NCBI GenBank assembly: GCA_017408205.1
Contig: JAFQVC010000071.1
Coordinates: 1-7,321 of the forward strand
Direction of reading: 5' to 3'
Source of the DNA: Clostridia bacterium
GTDB taxonomy: Bacteria > Bacillota > Clostridia > Monoglobales > Firm-18
Length of the DNA: 7,321 nucleotides
Under the pieces are notes generated by a model. That model saw nothing but the letters and a program-made list of their open reading frames with translations. It ran no database searches and was not told the DNA's origin. Both the position numbers and the translations under genes were made by a program. Numbering within the stretch: the stretch's first letter is position 1; each line of letters begins with the position of its first letter. Below, one piece after another: positions 6,924-7,321 of this stretch.

Positions 6924-6948
6924 AAAAATCCCCAAAGGGGGTTTTTTT
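6922..6948 (+). terminator. Intrinsic terminator after the SSB-like gene
   Basis: CCCC (6930-6933) pairs with GGGG (6937-6940) around an AAA loop. The stem extends by one T-G wobble and seven A-T pairs (6922-6928 with 6942-6948), and the 3' arm is itself a run of seven T. It begins inside the TAA stop codon. The A-tract opposite the T-tract means it could also act on the minus strand, although no minus-strand gene is seen nearby. Confidence 0.92.
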
Positions 6949-6962
6949 ATTATGTAAAAACC

Positions 6963-6996
6963 TTGAATAAATTTACATTTTAATATATAATATAAT
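6963..6996 (+). promoter_or_regulatory. Sigma-A-type promoter of polA
   Basis: The -35 is TTGAAT (6963-6968) and the -10 is a perfect TATAAT (6986-6991), with an ideal 17-base spacer. A second overlapping TATAAT lies at 6991-6996, 22 bases from the -35. The expected start of transcription is near 6998, giving a leader of about 25 bases that ends in GGAGGTG (7012-7018). The rest of the 99-base gap after the SSB-like gene holds only the terminator. Confidence 0.8.
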
Positions 6997-7022
6997 AGAT
7001 ATGGTGTGTTCGGAGGTGCAAA

Positions 7023-7321
7023 ATGGAAAAGTTAATGGTATTAGACGGAAACAGTATAGTAAACAGAGCCTTTTACGGCATAAGACTGCTTACAAACAAT
7101 GAGGGTTTATATACCAATGCTGTTTACGGATTTTTAAATATCCTTTTAAAATATATGGAAGAAGAAAAGCCCGACGGACTATTGGTGGCTTTTGATTTAC
7201 ACGCTCCTACATTCAGACATTTGCAGTATGATAAATACAAGGCAAACAGAAAAGGTATGCCTGACGAATTAAGACAACAGATGCCACTACTTAAAGAAGT
7301 GCTGTCTGCTATGAATATAAC
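7023..7321 (+). CDS. polA: DNA polymerase I, N-terminal 5'-3' exonuclease domain (3' end cut by the window)
   Basis: The frame opens at ATG 7023, after GGAGGTG at 7012-7018, and stays open for 99 codons to the window edge. Full-length Pol I is usually about 850-900 residues, so only the start is visible. The part present matches the 5' nuclease (FEN-like) domain: MVLDGNSIVNRAFYG with metal-binding Asp8, LTNNEGLYTNAVYGFLNI, VAFDLHAPTFRH with metal-binding Asp58, and the helical-arch segment YKANRKGMPDELR (72-84). This domain removes RNA primers and flaps during Okazaki-fragment maturation and repair. A standalone 5'-3' exonuclease shares this domain and cannot be fully excluded without the downstream sequence. 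The match to clostridial PolA is close throughout, and the gene has its own promoter. Confidence 0.93.
   Translation, partial: MEKLMVLDGNSIVNRAFYGIRLLTNNEGLYTNAVYGFLNILLKYMEEEKPDGLLVAFDLHAPTFRHLQYDKYKANRKGMPDELRQQMPLLKEVLSAMNI

Overview
The window is a low-G+C, gene-dense stretch with every recognisable gene on the plus strand. Good purine-rich Shine-Dalgarno sites, a CsaB-type pyruvyl transferase, a tandem-OB single-stranded DNA-binding protein and a DegV protein together point to an anaerobic Bacillota of the class Clostridia. The exact family cannot be read from this window.

Positions 2-6238 look like one operon of six genes with gaps of about 9-11 bases or a short overlap. In order they are: the 3' part of a ComM/YifB AAA+ ATPase; trmL (tRNA wobble ribose methyltransferase); a degV-family fatty-acid-binding protein; a 736-residue fusion of a GT4-like glycosyltransferase with a CsaB-like polysaccharide pyruvyl transferase; an MreB/Mbl actin homologue; and mscL. 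No internal promoter or terminator was found between these genes. The second half of the operon has an envelope theme: wall-polymer decoration, cell shape and osmotic protection.

Positions 6239-6305 hold a perfect 12-bp inverted repeat that contains an extended -10 promoter and ends at the Shine-Dalgarno of the next gene. That gene encodes a two-OB-fold SSB-like protein (best start TTG at 6306) and ends in a strong intrinsic terminator at 6922-6948. The 99-base gap that follows carries a clear -35/-10 promoter for polA, whose first 99 codons close the window.

Most of the window is ordinary housekeeping content. The points that merit attention are the GT4-CsaB fusion with its missing first EX7E glutamate, the pairing of that gene with a lone mreB and mscL, and the promoter-overlapping inverted repeat in front of the SSB gene. 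I see no sign of a defence system, mobile element, CRISPR array or structural RNA.
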